The notes below the pieces were generated by a model. The model was not told the DNA's origin and ran no database searches. It saw only the letters and a list, made by a program, of their open reading frames with translations. Shown one piece after another: positions 12,293 through 24,498 of a DNA stretch of 64,000 nucleotides (positions are counted from its first letter, which is position 1; every line of letters starts with the position of its first letter). The DNA lies in NCBI GenBank assembly GCA_027574665.1, contig CM050648.1, positions 64,125,363-64,189,362 of the forward strand. The letters are read 5' to 3'. Source of the DNA: Rhynochetos jubatus (lineage: Eukaryota > Chordata > Aves > Eurypygiformes > Rhynochetidae). The position numbers were made by a program, and so were the translations under genes.

Positions 12293-15200
12293 AAACTCTG
12301 ATTTGATCAATCTTTTCAGATTTATTACTTTTCTTGTTTGTCTCCTTTGAAACGCCTTACAAAAGCTCTAGCAAAAAAGTGAAGTAAAGACGTAGAAAAC
12401 AAACTTCCCTACTGAGTTATTACAAAATCACTTCAGGACAGAAGAAAAAAAAAACTGGCTGGAAATTTCCATGTTATTTCTTGTTTTTCTCTCACTTGCC
12501 CTTTGTGTGGGCTTTCCTGGAATATATCCAAGATTTATAGCTATTCCAAGCTAGAGAGCTGGGATTTCACAGTTACTGCAACTGATGCAAGAAGCCTCAT
12601 AGGAATGATCCCGCTTTATATTAACCGAAGAGTTTCCAATTATTTTTAACTGAGCATTTTAAGAAACATAAAGCTTTTATCTCAATATGAGAAACCCAGA
12701 ATGCTAAAATCCAAATACTGTTGTCAGGAACTGCTTATATCTGCTATTTAGAAACTCCTTAGCCAAGAAAAGTTGTTCATAATAGATTCTGAATCCTTTT
12801 TAAAAAATGGTGTGAAGTTGTGTCAAAAACACACCGAAAAGTCAAACCCAGGATGATCAACCCTTTACAGAAGGGTCCGTCTCTGTAAGATGATGAGGTA
12901 TAGAAAATTGAGATGAGCATGACTGATGTCTCCTGACATCAAGAAAATTTCTTTTAAAGAAAATACAATAGCCAAACTCTGAAAACTGCTGGAAAAGCAA
13001 GCAAACATGAGTACCATTTGCTCCTCAGAAAATTTAAATTGCTAATCATCTACATAAGTAACATCAAAATTATTTACTACTATACCAAAAGCCCATGAGA
13101 TACAAGGATGCAACCAGGATTACGTTTGATATTTGTATGGTGATTAAATGGTAGGAGACACAAGAAAATAACCTGAGAAACAAACAGATAAAACCAACAG
13201 TGATTTGAATGAGATGATTGAGCAAAGAAAAATCTAAAACTCTGAGTGTGACATACCCTTTATTCCACATCATTGAATATGTAAGATTAGACACAATTGC
13301 TGTCTTGCTGGGGAAGAGCTGCCAATGAAGTTTCATGCAACTCTTTCCAATCACAGCAAATTCTACAGTGCTTAGCATAACTAAGAATATTATGTCTAAA
13401 TTCTCAGGTGAGCAAAACCCCTGGAGAACTGGATTTCAACTGCCTCATTTTAATTTACGATCTAGTCAGTATCACCATGCTGTGCTCCCCTAGCTTGAAT
13501 GCAGCATTTACTTGTAGTCTCATCGGGGTGAGAACAATCTGCCTGCAGAATTAGTACCACGAGACCCAGAACTACAACCGAAGGCTACAGTAATATAGCT
13601 CTAATGCAATCTCCACTGAAGTCAGCCACTGCCTTTAGCAACTGGATCGGTCTCTCAGAGACCAAGTTGTTCATTTTATACCAATTATCTAATTAGGTCC
13701 AAATTAAGCAGTTTGTGCAGAACGCTGGGTGTCCCAGAAAATGGATATTAACACCAGTAATATGCAAATAAAGTACTGAAGGCTTGTGTTATCTGTCTGA
13801 AACTCCATTTGTACAAGTTATTCGAGCAGGCAAGCTCTAAAGCACCTATCCTTGGTTGCTAACTTTTTTTTTTTTGTATGTACAACTTCAGGCTTCTTCA
13901 GAAATGACAGTGTCCTGGTGAGTTATTTAGTATTTTTTGGGAAGCACCCAACAATTCTGAACAACTATAATGGCTTTTTCCCTTCCCACCTTCAACAGAG
14001 CATTTTAAATAAACCAGAAAAACACCTGTTTTGTAGAAGACTACCAATTGGCTGTATTCAAAACTGCATCTAAAAGCTTCTGACCTACTGCTGTACATCA
14101 CTACTGTCTTTTATTTAAGTAAGAGCCTTACTACAGAAAACAGGGATCACAGCTTCAATGTGACATCTTGCCCAAGAGAAAAATTATTCAGGTAATTAAA
14201 CACCACAGGACTGGGCACCTCACCAGTGATACAGAAGATTCTGCTATCCATTAATCCATGGCAGAATTTACACTTTAAACCCGTGTGCAAGACCAGAGTC
14301 TTAGACTTCAAACTTCCCAGCCTTCTCTCCCACTAAACCCTGGTTATGCTTTAGCCAAAGGGTACTAGATTTCATCCACATTAGATGAGAACATAATGAT
14401 TTTTGACAGTCAACACAATATATGGACTAAACTAGATCAATTTAGTTCCGCTAAATAAAAATTTGAACCAAACTGCCCAGGTTCTAGTGTATGACCACTC
14501 ACTTATTTTCACAGCACTTCCTTTCAGCAGGTAAGAAGTTAACAGAGAACGGCTAACGTATCATTTCGAACACTTAACAACTTTTGCTACTTATGCTGCA
14601 AGTAAGCATGAGATACTGATTTCAGTTTAATCTGCCTTCTCTCAACAACTTATACTGGAAGTGTTTCTTCAGTCATAACAATCACAGAGTAATTAGAGCC
14701 TAAACTATAATGATACGTTCTATTTGATGGAATAAATAACTGAAGTGGCTATTTCAACCATATGGGTAATTTATCTTGAGTACTGAATAAAAACATCACA
14801 AAAAGCATAAACAGGAAATTTGTGCACACACAGCGGTACTGAGACTCGAGCATCTATTTTCCAAATTCTGTGTTTCTCCAAGCAACTCTGAAAGAGATCA
14901 TTGGCATTTCCCAGGATACACTGCTTTTTAGCCAAATTCTCCCATTACGATTCCATGTACCTTCACATGTAGTCCAACACACCACTAACACTCATCTCAA
15001 ATGCTCAGAACCAGAAAGAAACAGAAGCATGTCCCAATTATTATGCTATCAATTCACGGGGTGACCAGGCTTAAGTCTTGGTTGTTGCCATGCCCTGAAA
15101 ACAGATATAATGCTCCTCTGCGTATGTGGGATATTTTGTCTATGATTATTACAATTCTAATAAGCTTGTCTTCAAAAAGGATGCAAGGCCTTAGCTGACT

Positions 15201-16987
15201 AGCAATCTATGTATCATGTGGAAGTTGACTTTATGAGGAAGTAATTTATTCACAGTAATTATAATTACAGAACAGGGGTTTTCAAAGTTTGTGTACATTC
15301 TTTAGTTGTGCAGCATGGCATAAACTCTCAATTTCTATTCTTAATTCTCTACTTATTACAAATCCAGTGAAGCTGACAAAACATCACACTTTATTCATGG
15401 CTTTTTCCCAGCTCAATGAAAATTAATCTGAATCCATTTCATTAGGATACATTAGAAGAGTATAACATACTCTGCCTTTTTTTTTTTATTTGGTTTTGTT
15501 ATAAATATCAAGCTTTATTTTATTAGATGGATTATCTCAGAGCATAATGCATGAGCATTGCTTGATAAATTTTCATTAACACAACTTCTATGCATGGGCC
15601 TTTGCAAACTAGAAATTGCCCTTTGACTGTCTTAATGATCAATAATGTCTGTAAAATGCTCTGTCTGGTTACCTATTTCCTCTTGTACCTTCCTATTACC
15701 TCACTAAAAGTCTACAGGGCTTCCCAAGTATAAGATCAAAGAAAAACAAACACACAAACAACAAACTGTGCCTGTCAAGCACAAAGGCAACACTTCCACC
15801 CAAGGGAATCCTTGAGCCACAGCTGCCTGGAGAGAGTATTCTGGGGAAGCTTGCAGCGATGCTTCCCCAGTCATGGTCTGCTCTAGACACCTACACTTGG
15901 CTGCTGCCAGTACAAACTTTAAAAATGCTATCCCCGGATATACCAATGTTCTCACAGGTGTTTTTTGGAATAATTCAGAATGCATACAGGCAGGGTTGAT
16001 GTAAAGCATGAAAACTATACAATCCATGATGCTTGAGAGCTTTGACAGACACATACCAGTTATCACTAACCGCTCTAAGGCCATTTAAAGCCTTTAGCGA
16101 ACCACTTCCTACTCAACTGCCAACAGTAATCAAATCATTAGCATAAAACAAGACTGTTCCCTTACTCTGTTATTATTTACCTTGACTGACAAGGAGCACT
16201 TCATAATCCTTCCAGCCAGGGATTTCAAGCCTCCCAACACAACCGCCTGCAATCTACAGGTTAACTTGTCTGTACCTGTGAACCACCAGTACTCCAGTGA
16301 CAAAGTTACATTTATTAATCTCAGCATTTTAAAACCAATTAGCGGATATAACAGAAAGAAAACCAGTGCAATATACATGCTGTCAGTCCTGATGGCCTCA
16401 GACTCAGTTCTGGACATGCTGAAAAGGAGGAAAGCTTCAGTTTCTCCGTCAGAAAGCCTTCCTTTTCACAATTTCTTTCTTTTTTGTTGTTGTTGTTAAT
16501 CATTACTCCAAATGTAGCATCTGATATAGTGAAGGGCAAATATGATGCTCACAGGAAATCCTATAGTGACTGACCTACTTAAAATGGCAAAAACACACGT
16601 TTACACTCTTCCCAAGACAGCGATTTTCAAGAACTCCCCACGGTCACACTAAGCCGCTAAACCTGCAGCCTTGGCTGTCGCCGCAGCCCACCGCAGGTAC
16701 ACACGGAGTTATTTTAAACCCTGCCAAGCCCTCCACATACACCGCCCAGCGCAGCCGGGGACGCGCACCGAAGGTACGGCGGCTTCGAACCAAGCCAAGC
16801 CGCCGGGCGAGGAGGAGGAGGAGGCGGCAGGGCCCCGGCGAGGCGCTGACGGGGGCCGGGGAGCCAAGCGCCTCAGCGGCACCCCGCAGCCGCCTCCCGC
16901 GGGCCCGCCACAGCCCGGTCCCCGCCACCGGGCGCACTCCAGGCTTCCCTCACAGACACTTGAAGGGATCAATCCCTGTCAAGAACC

Positions 16988-16996
16988 GGTGAGTGC
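16988..16996 (+). other. Candidate 5' splice site, first exon donor
   Basis: The sequence around 16988 reads CCG|GTGAGTG, close to the vertebrate donor consensus. It lies inside the CpG island, about 45 bases before the strong ATG at 17035. If used, the exon ending there is non-coding and the ATG at 17035 would belong to an alternative first exon or lie in intron. Only the sequence match supports it. Confidence 0.4.
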
Positions 16997-17034
16997 CCGG
17001 GAAAGAGAACGGGGGAGGCTGTACAGCCGGTAGG

Positions 17035-17108
17035 ATGGCGGCGGGGACAGCACCTGCCCCGCTCCTCAGCTCCGCGCCAGCGCCTGTCGCGCGACTTTAC
17101 CCCGTGAG
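17035..17108 (+). CDS. Candidate first coding exon of unnamed CpG-island gene (partial)
   Basis: The ATG at 17035 has A at -3 and G at +4, a strong Kozak context, and sits in the CpG island within a YY1-type ATGGCGGC core. The frame reads MAAGTAPAP at its start and RLYPV at its end, 24 codons plus two bases. It then meets GAG|GTAAAA, a fair 5' splice site, so the exon would end in phase 2. Unspliced, the frame stops at once at 17110-17112. Short Ala/Pro-rich first exons opening with MAA are common in vertebrate housekeeping genes. I do not recognise the protein and no matching second exon was found in the window. It could instead be 5' UTR or a chance frame in GC-rich DNA. Confidence 0.35.
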
Positions 17109-17190
17109 GTAAAAAAAAAACCCCACAAACATAAATTAAAAAAAAAGGAGAAGTTGGCCGTTTCTGTTTAAAGCTCCGGGCACGGCCACC

Positions 17191-17196
17191 ATGTGA
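17191..17196 (+). promoter_or_regulatory. Kozak-context start-stop element (ATG TGA)
   Basis: GCCACC precedes an ATG that is immediately followed by the stop TGA. If this stretch is in a mature 5' UTR it would be a minimal upstream frame, a type known to stall ribosomes. If the donor at 17109 is used the element is intronic and has no such role. Confidence 0.25.
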
Positions 17197-17623
17197 AAGC
17201 GGAAGCTCACGGTACGGACTTGGGGCCTCCCGCTGCCGGGACGCGAGAGGCTGTGCTACCCCCTCACCCCCCCTCCCGCCGGGTTATGTAACGCACCGGC
17301 ACAGGCTCCGCCGCCGCCTCCCCGCGCCCCTCACCCGCCCCGCGGCGGCAAGGAGACACCTCCGGGGGCAGGGCCGGGCGGCTGCCCCAAGTGCTGGTCG
17401 CCCTGTACGCAAGTACCCGTCCCGGAGGCGGAATGAAGGGGAGGAGGGAGCCCAGGGGCTACCTACCGCTGCTGGCCCGTGCCGGCGCCACCTGCTCCAG
17501 GTGTCCCGCAGCGCCGCCCGCTCTCCGCCGAGCCCCCTGCGGGCCGCCCCGCCGGGCAGGAGGGACGCGGGGCACACACGGCCAAGAAGAAGAGAAGCAA
17601 GTGGAAACGATACATGTACACAA

Positions 17624-17637
17624 ACACACACACACAC
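17624..17637. repeat. (CA)n microsatellite inside the CpG island
   Basis: About seven CA units lie in the CpG island. They make the Cys/Val/Thr-rich frames seen on the minus strand here, which argues that those frames are not coding. Confidence 0.8.
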
Positions 17638-17930
17638 CCGCCCCGGGTGAACCGCCCGCTCCGCCGCCTCCTTCCCCCGAAGCACAACAGCAACAACCAC
17701 GGCGGAGCCCTGCGTGCGGGGCGGGCACGGCCAGCCCCCGGCCTGCCCCGCTCCCCTCCCAGCACCGCTCCCCTCTGCGAAGCCGCCCGGAGAAAAGGAA
17801 AACAAAACAACCAGCCCACGAAATAATAATGAAAAAGAAAGGAGTAAATCACAACGCACCCGCCGTGTCCTGCTGGGCTGCGGTGTCCGGGGCAGCCGAG
17901 GTGCGAGGGCAGCACCCCTTGCGCCGTCCG

Positions 17931-17951
17931 CCCCCCCCCCCCCCCCCCCCC
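17931..17951. repeat. Poly(C)21 tract inside the CpG island
   Basis: Twenty-one consecutive C (G on the minus strand) lie in the promoter island. Tract length is likely polymorphic or mis-assembled, and the minus strand may form a quadruplex. The poly-Gly and poly-Pro stretches in overlapping frames come from it. Confidence 0.9.
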
Positions 17952-18490
17952 ACCTCCACCTACCCACCGGGAGAGGCTGGTGGCGAGGCGCGGGGAGAGG
18001 CACGGGGGGGGTAGGTGAGAAACCCCCGCGCCGCGCTTAGGAGCCGCACAACCCTCCCCGTGGAAGCCCGGCGGCTTATCGCCACGGCCCCCGGTACCTG
18101 CGCGGGAGGTGCGCCCCGGCGGCGGCTCCGCGGCAGTCGCTCCCCGCTGCCCGCCCCTCGGCAGCCGCGCCGCCTGCAACCAGGAAGAAGCGGAGGGCAC
18201 CCGCCGCGCCCCGCCGGCGGGGGTGGGCAGGACAGGGGGGCCCCTGAGGGCGAGGGAGGAACGGGAGCCCGTTACCCTGCGCGGGGCGGGCGCCGGCGGG
18301 CGAGGGAGGCGAGTGGGTTTAGCCCTGCTGGGAGCTGGGTTTGGCCCCGGTTCTGGCTCGCCCGCGGCGGTTCCCGCGGCCCCGTCACTCGGTGTCGCGT
18401 TAGGGCGAGGCGCAGGTCCCCTTCGGCCACCTGCGTGGGAAGGTTTCGCAGCGTGAGCCCCGAGGCTGGGGCTGCGTGGGGCGTAGGGGG

Positions 18491-20856
18491 ATGAGAAGCA
18501 GCCTGTTGAATTTCATCTGGCTTTTGGGGGGAGGGAGGGAAGTTCACTTCTACGAACACTTTGGGCAAGTAATATTTGTTTCCGTCCTGTGCAAAAATGC
18601 AAAAGTAGGTTGTAAATTTATAGATAGTTGCCTTTTTTTAGGAAGTTGCTTTATTTGTAAGGTTCGTTGGTGATTACTGCATTTATCTGTTGCACCTGTC
18701 AAGTACATCATGTTTAAAACTCAACAGATGGAGAGTTATTAAGTCAGCTACCCACTAATTCCTCAATACATAAATCTTTTCTGCTTTGCTACTCATCTTT
18801 GAAAATGGAGGAGATTTTAGAAAAAATATTTGGGGCCAGATTATTAACTGTATGTTCTTATGGATAAGCAGTAATTCGGCTAAATGTTTCCATTGTATGA
18901 AAGGAACATCCTACCGGTAATTCCCCGCAGTGCCAAGTGAGAAGTTTGCAATGTGAGTCTTTGTTACAAGTATGAAGACCACCATACCACATGCTAAAAC
19001 CAGAAGATAAAACGCTGGAGTAAGAATTTAAAAAGATCACAAAAGGAAGGAATGTTTGCAGAGGAAAAGATGGAATATCAGCAGTATGGGCAATTCCAAA
19101 TCTGGGAATTTTAAATTAAGAATACAGATAATCCGGCTTTGAATCATTCTCCTCACACTCATTCACTGGCAAAAAAAAAAAACAAAAACAAAAACTTCAT
19201 TTTCTTGGGAAATTGAGTAGCACATTGACTGAGTTTGGTAGTTAAGCTTTATGTATATTTTTACTTTTACCTGGTAACTTTGTTAAAAAGCATGACAAAA
19301 AGAAACGAAATATTTATCAGCTTTAAATGACAACACTCAGTTTCAGTCTTCAGGTGGCCACCTCTGCCTTTTTTGCACAAAATCTCAGGGTAAAATTAGA
19401 TCCAAAATCTCATCTGATCGCACTCTGGGAAAGCAGATGTATAAATCGTGGTAGAGACTAGAACCTCAATCTCGCATACTTTCATATTGCATGTGGCTTT
19501 GAGCTAGAAAAAATATCCTGCTGGCAGTGGGTCATATATTTACACCCGTGAACGTATCTTTCCCTACAGATGTGCATACACAAATTATATATTTATATAT
19601 ATAAAAATATCTGGGTTTGTGTGTCTACATACAATTATACATGGCTGCTCTGTTGAGGCCTAAAGGTGTATAAAGGTGTGAGGAGAGTCACAATCGCAGA
19701 ATGTGTGTTGTCATATGGTGTGTGAAAAAAAAGTTGGAAAACTTTTTGCCCTTGTACAGCTGTGTGATATGGCAAAGCTGCATCAGCTCTCTCCTAATGT
19801 GTTGAACATCTCCCTGCTTTTCAGTTTGTAGTGTCCCTTATTGTTCCAGGATTTTTGTATGTAGGCAGATGTCAGTATGCTCATTTCCATATACTCATAA
19901 AAACTGAACTTCAGTAAAAACAGTAGAGTCACTGGACAGCACTGGTAGCTAGAAATTTAGACATTCTGATTCATGCCTTATAATTTTGCTACTAATGAAC
20001 ACCAGCTTCTGGAAACTCTTCATGAAGAAAGTCAGTGTGTATGTTCAGCAGCAATGCTTATGTGCCCTGGTCTACAAAGCCAGTATCATGTCTTCTTCTG
20101 TTTACTTCCCGTTGCATGGAGAAAGGAAAAATACCATCTTCATTTCCAAATATTCCCCACGCACTATTTCACCCCTGCTCTTTGGGCCACTGTAAAGAGC
20201 TCTGCCTGAATAAACGGCAGTATGAAAGCAAGTGACATGGGGAAATTAATCTTGATTTCTTTTTAATTTACCATCCAGTTAAAATTGCTTGAGTCAAGTA
20301 TAAAACATTCCTTTATGCAAATCAGAGAAAGGGAGTGGAAGGAAAACAGAATTTGCACAATATTTCATATGTACTTTTGTACTAGAATTGGCCATTTATT
20401 ATTCCTAATGAGAAACAATTGACCTGGCTGGCCAACAGGTTAGACTTATTATGGAAACTATAGTGTCTGTGTGAAAGCCTCATAATGGGCAACCAGACCA
20501 ATGCCATCTAAACTCAAAGAATGATTTAATTAGAATTCACAGGATGCTATTGAATTAAGATGAAAGAACAACCATTCACTTTCAAGAACTGAAAATGGCA
20601 AATGGCAAAACGCTGTAATGAGGAACCATCACTGGGATGGTGGTGATTGCTGATGCAAGATTAATGTTATCAAGCCCTACATGCAGAGGAAACATAATCT
20701 AGACCCAATTATGAACTCATTTGAAATTTTTCATGAATGGACCCTCAGTGAACTCCAGATGATAACGCTTTCATTTAAGTCTTAAAATCAAGTCTTAATT
20801 ATAAAGACTTATGAGATTGCTGTATTTCATAAAACCTTTTAGTAGGCATGAGAATG
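18491..20856. other. AT-rich stretch right of the CpG island
   Basis: GC content falls back quickly after 18490. No coding exon is supported. Simple AT runs lie near 19586-19603. The segment 20420-20830 has homeodomain-type TTAATTA motifs and a non-repetitive look that could mark a conserved element, but this is inference only. If the island gene runs rightwards this is its first intron. Confidence 0.5.
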
Positions 20857-21245
20857 TGCTGGGTTCAGTCAGGACCATTAATTTTCTTCACAGAAGCTGG
20901 TATGAGGCTATGTTTTGGATTTGCACTGGGAAAAGTACTGATAACACTGGTGTTTTTTAATTCTTACTGAGGAGTGTTTGTACCAATTCAAGGAATTTTT
21001 TTAGCTTCTGATGCCGCACCTGTGTTCCCAACTTTCTCATTCCAAGCAGGGGGGACACAACACACACTGCAGACAGCTAACCCAAACTGGCGGAAGGAGT
21101 ATTTCATTCTGTAGCACATCATGCTCAGTATATAAGCCAGGAGTGGGCCAGGGGGTTATAGCTCATTTGTTCGTGCATTGACTCATTTGTTCGTGCGTTG
21201 GCTCATTTGCTCATGCAGTAGTCAGGTGCTTACCACACAATGCTT
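20857..21245 (+). mobile_element. Degraded solo LTR of an avian endogenous retrovirus
   Basis: The segment opens with TGCTGGGTTCAG and continues through phrases I recall from an abundant neoavian LTR family: 'gctatgttttggattt', 'gataacac', 'gacagctaacccaaactg' and 'catcatgctcag'. A TATA box, TATATAAG at 21129-21136, sits where that LTR has its own, so the element is in + orientation. No retroviral coding sequence flanks it on either side, so it is a solo LTR, the usual product of LTR-LTR recombination. The right end has drifted and is marked only approximately. Confidence 0.7.
21161..21220 (+). repeat. 20-bp tandem repeat, three copies, within or beside the LTR
   Basis: Three consecutive 20-bp units start at 21161, 21181 and 21201. 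Each contains CTCATTTG followed by TTCGTGC or a close variant; the third is the most diverged. The array begins about 25 bases after the LTR TATA box, so it would fall near the start of the LTR transcript. Confidence 0.9.
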
Positions 21246-24118
21246 GCCATACTGTTATAAGCAGAATCAGAACAAGTTCGTTTTCTTTTTTCCCAAGAAG
21301 ACTCTGATACAAGAGCATTGTCTCAGCAAGTGCTCATTTGAGTAATCTCAACTTGTGTACGCAGGCAAACAGAAACACCATTATCTGCAGACGCCAAGAT
21401 CTATCACAGACTGTGAGCTATGTGTTAGTAACTGATGAATTCCAAAGTTAGACTTGGTTGCTGAGAATTTTTTATGTGGTCATGGTGGTTAAACTTTGGA
21501 AGATCTCTGTCAAATGTTTAGAAAAATGGTTCAATATACGTCCTTCTTCAGCAAATAAATACCCATGAAAGGGGCAGTGAAAAAGCCACTGTTGCTGAAG
21601 ACTTTGAGTCTTTAAAAAATTGCATTTTTATTTTCTAAATGAGCCTTGCTAATCAAGGAGGTATTCTGCAGCCAGAATGGGACAGTCCCTCTTCAGAAAT
21701 CTTGTCAGAACTCACAGTTTCTTACTACTCCTGAGTATTAAAGCATATGGCCTTATTGTAAATGTGCATTGGAAAGAAAATCTTTCTCCTGGTAAATTAT
21801 GATTCCCTGCTGGATGAAGACAGCAGTGGATGGATGACAATGTAATAGATATTGACCATCCTTGCAAATAATAATTCATATCCTTACCTGAAGGAGAAAG
21901 AAAAATAATTTTTTACTGCAATACTGGCGTTTAAAGACCTGAGTGGCATTACATTTTAGAGTAGAAATAACCTAATAATGATCAAACAAGCATTTTTCTT
22001 CAGAATTGTTTATCTCAGTATTTTGTCTTCAAATCCTAAAGCATTTTTCAAGAGATGAGCATTATTTTCACACCACCACCAATATCCTGTTTGACGAAAA
22101 ACATCAAATTCTCAGTAACACGTGGTTGTAGTAGCACAGGACTGTGAAGGTGAACATAGACTTCCAAACTTGTTTTCTCCATTTTGTAGGTTTTTTGTCT
22201 CTGTCTACTTGTTGCCTCTGACAACCCAGTTTTCTGTAAAACTGATCATTTCACAGGATATTTCAAACAGATTTCATGCACTGCTGCAATATTGGTCAAA
22301 AAAGTCCTATGATAAAAGGAGTCTTTTCTGTTTCTTCTAACACGAACATTCCAGCTAATGGAAAAGCTAGTCAAAAATATTTGATGCATTTAAGTGCTAT
22401 TAAGCACATTATCATGTTTCTGTTTTTCACTGGCACTTCATCAGTAGAGAAAAGATGCCTGATGTGTGCGGTTAATTTACAAATGGATGAGTGAAAAACA
22501 AGCATGTGTATAAATTCCTCTTCACTCACACAAATTATATTGTCTGTATTCTCACTAATTACTTAGAGGTGCGGGCACACACATACACATAAATATCATA
22601 CATGTATACCCCTTTTTTCTTAAGCCATGATGGTGTGTAGTATAGGCTTCTGTGGGCAGAGGGACAGCTAACTTGAAGTGGGGCAGAAATGGATATATAG
22701 AGCATTTTACCTACTTTGAACCTCTGTTCTTCTTATTTTCCTCTTTCCACTTATTACACATAGGCTGTTACATTGCATATTCTTCAGAACTGGGACTTCT
22801 CTTTGGGATGACCAGCACAAAACTTCCTCTATTTCAGTATAAATGTTTCAAAAATAGCAGTCCTTGCTCAGCTCAGTGTCAGAGGAAGTTCTGCCTGTCT
22901 GTGTCTCCATTTGCAATATCCATTTGCTCGGATCCACCTGCAGCCCGTTGAAGTGCTGGTTGGTTTCTAATGCCGGTTTATGGGAGCCATTTGGAGACAT
23001 CAGCTTTATTCCAGAGATATGGAAGCTCTAATTGCCTATTGCACTGAACTTGGAAACAAAAGTTACATGTGCGGCTGTCCAGTTGGAATTACTTTTACTT
23101 TTCCTCACCAAAAAAAAAAAAAGGAAGGATGCTTTTGCTCAGTTTTAAAAAGGAAGATTTGCAACACTCCAAGTGAGAGTTTCCAAAAGAAGCGTAATTG
23201 GGAAAAAACAGGTTTGGAACATAGAAATGAGCTTAGTGTACTTACCAATAAGAATGATTGCCTGGCACCCACAGTGAAATAACTTACTTATTGTTCTTCA
23301 CATAACCCTAAGATTCTGACTTTTGAAATTACAAATTCATTTTTCTAAGGGAAATAGAAGATGTATTGAAATATGTGATACAAGATAATGCCAATGTAAT
23401 TTTGTTTGCTACAGTGTGATTCTTGAACTCAAGATCTGCAAGGCTCAGATTTGCATCACATGCAATTTGTGATCACCTAGCTCTTAAATTCACTGCATTT
23501 TGAAACTGAATCCCAGAATGCAGATGAAATATGGTATATCTTTACAGGAGAAGCTAATGTGGTCTCAGATTAGTTTTATGTTGAGTAAAGCATATTCTTT
23601 AAATCTGAAACATGATAGCTGTCATTATATTTTATCCTATTGATAAAGAGGGAAGAAGCCATAGTGACTGTGTGGGCAGACATCTACAAAGCTCTGCTTT
23701 ATTGCTATTCAATGCATTTCCAGTGAGAGGAAGTCAGCCAGTCTCACACATAAAACATACTCCAGAATGCCTGAATAGGGATGTGGTACTGTCAGCGTAG
23801 AAAAAAACAGCAAACATTTCTAATATCAGAACTGGGACCTTCCCCTTCCCGCTGTCTGCTCTCCTGCTACAAAACCAATCACATTTTGCAGCTGGGCTTC
23901 AGCTTCGTAGGATAGGAAGTCATGGCATTTTTCTGGTTTGCTATTGCATAGTCTAGAGAGATTTGAAAACAACAAGCAGTTTTCATTATAAATGTAGTCA
24001 AAGTGCATGATTGTAGGGCATGTACTTGCTTGCACTGCTTTCTCTTTTCCCCACTGGGAAATGCTTTTTCTTACATGGCAGTGTTCTAACCGCCCTCTTA
24101 TCTTTTCTTTCAGTCGGA
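21246..24118. other. AT-rich non-coding stretch
   Basis: No gene is supported. Frames at 22652-22951 and 22980-23282 are about 100 codons, have no recognised motif, and one is interrupted by an A-tract near 23110. A good minus-strand donor (CAG|GTAAGG, exon side at 21888) was seen with no convincing partner acceptor. Confidence 0.45.
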
Positions 24119-24498
24119 GCAGATTAAATAGCTAGTGCAATGTAAATAAGAATGAACTCTGTCAACTGTGCTTACAATGCTTTTTATGAAGTGCACGTAA
24201 CTTTGTTCTGCTACTGAGTTTACCCAGAGTGGTCAGTATGTAACGTTCCCTCCCTCAAAGTCTACATTTGCAAGCTGTTTAAGCTAGCACATTGAAAGTG
24301 AACAACAAAAGGAATTTATTTGCACCTGTAAAGTTTGCTTTTGAAAAGAAGATTACAGTATCCTTCAGCGTGTTGCATCACAGCAATGAGACAGGTCCAG
24401 AAAGCATGGATGTCAGTAGCATTTTTAAGGATGAGCACGATAGTAGCCCAATTTGTGCTACAGAACGTCTCTTGTTGGTGATCAGATCTGACTGACAG
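24119..24498 (+). other. Candidate non-coding exon with strong splice sites
   Basis: A branch-like TTCTAAC lies about 25-30 bases upstream of a pyrimidine tract ending TTTCTTTCAG, an excellent 3' splice site. The segment ends 380 bases later in CAG|GTATGT, an excellent 5' splice site. All three frames hit stops soon after the acceptor, so it would be a 5' UTR or long-non-coding-RNA exon. It lies on the same strand as the CpG-island start, with another exon-like segment 555 bases further on. Good splice-site pairs also arise by chance at this scale. Confidence 0.3.

Larger units (their letters stand above)
8036..16649. other. AT-rich non-coding stretch between CR1 and CpG island
   Basis: No gene can be supported. 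The longest ATG-started frames are on the minus strand at 11306-11665 (119 codons) and 15704-16084 (126 codons). Both are rich in Leu, Cys and Phe, lack any motif I recognise, and could be chance frames. An AATAAA lies at 11267-11272 on the + strand just after the stop of a 73-codon frame, but no splice context supports a terminal exon. If the CpG-island gene runs rightwards, this is upstream intergenic DNA. Confidence 0.5.
16650..18490 (+). promoter_or_regulatory. CpG-island promoter of an unnamed gene
   Basis: GC and CpG density rise abruptly here for about 1.8 kb, while both flanks are AT-rich and CpG-poor. Such islands in vertebrates mark unmethylated promoters. Visible elements are GC boxes of the GGGCGGG type (for example near 17719 and 18283), an ETS-like CGGAAG near 17199, and an ATGGCGGC YY1-type core at 17035-17042. 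No TATA box stands out, which is usual for island promoters. Good + strand donors follow 16988 and lie near 18013, with a weaker one after 17108. On the minus strand a CAG|GTACCG donor-like site at 18097 and a GCG|GTAGGT site near 17471 leave open a second, antisense start. The long GC-rich open frames here on both strands are composition artefacts. Confidence 0.85.

Noticed and set aside
15704-16084. 126-codon minus-strand ATG frame left of the CpG island
   Set aside because: It is rich in Leu/Cys with no recognised domain or promoter relation, and a second minus-strand frame overlaps its left part.
17284-18200. Long open frames of 200-245 codons on both strands in the CpG island
   Set aside because: They overlap in several frames, encode poly-Gly/Pro/Arg and run through the C21 and CA repeats. 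GC-rich DNA with few stop triplets explains them.
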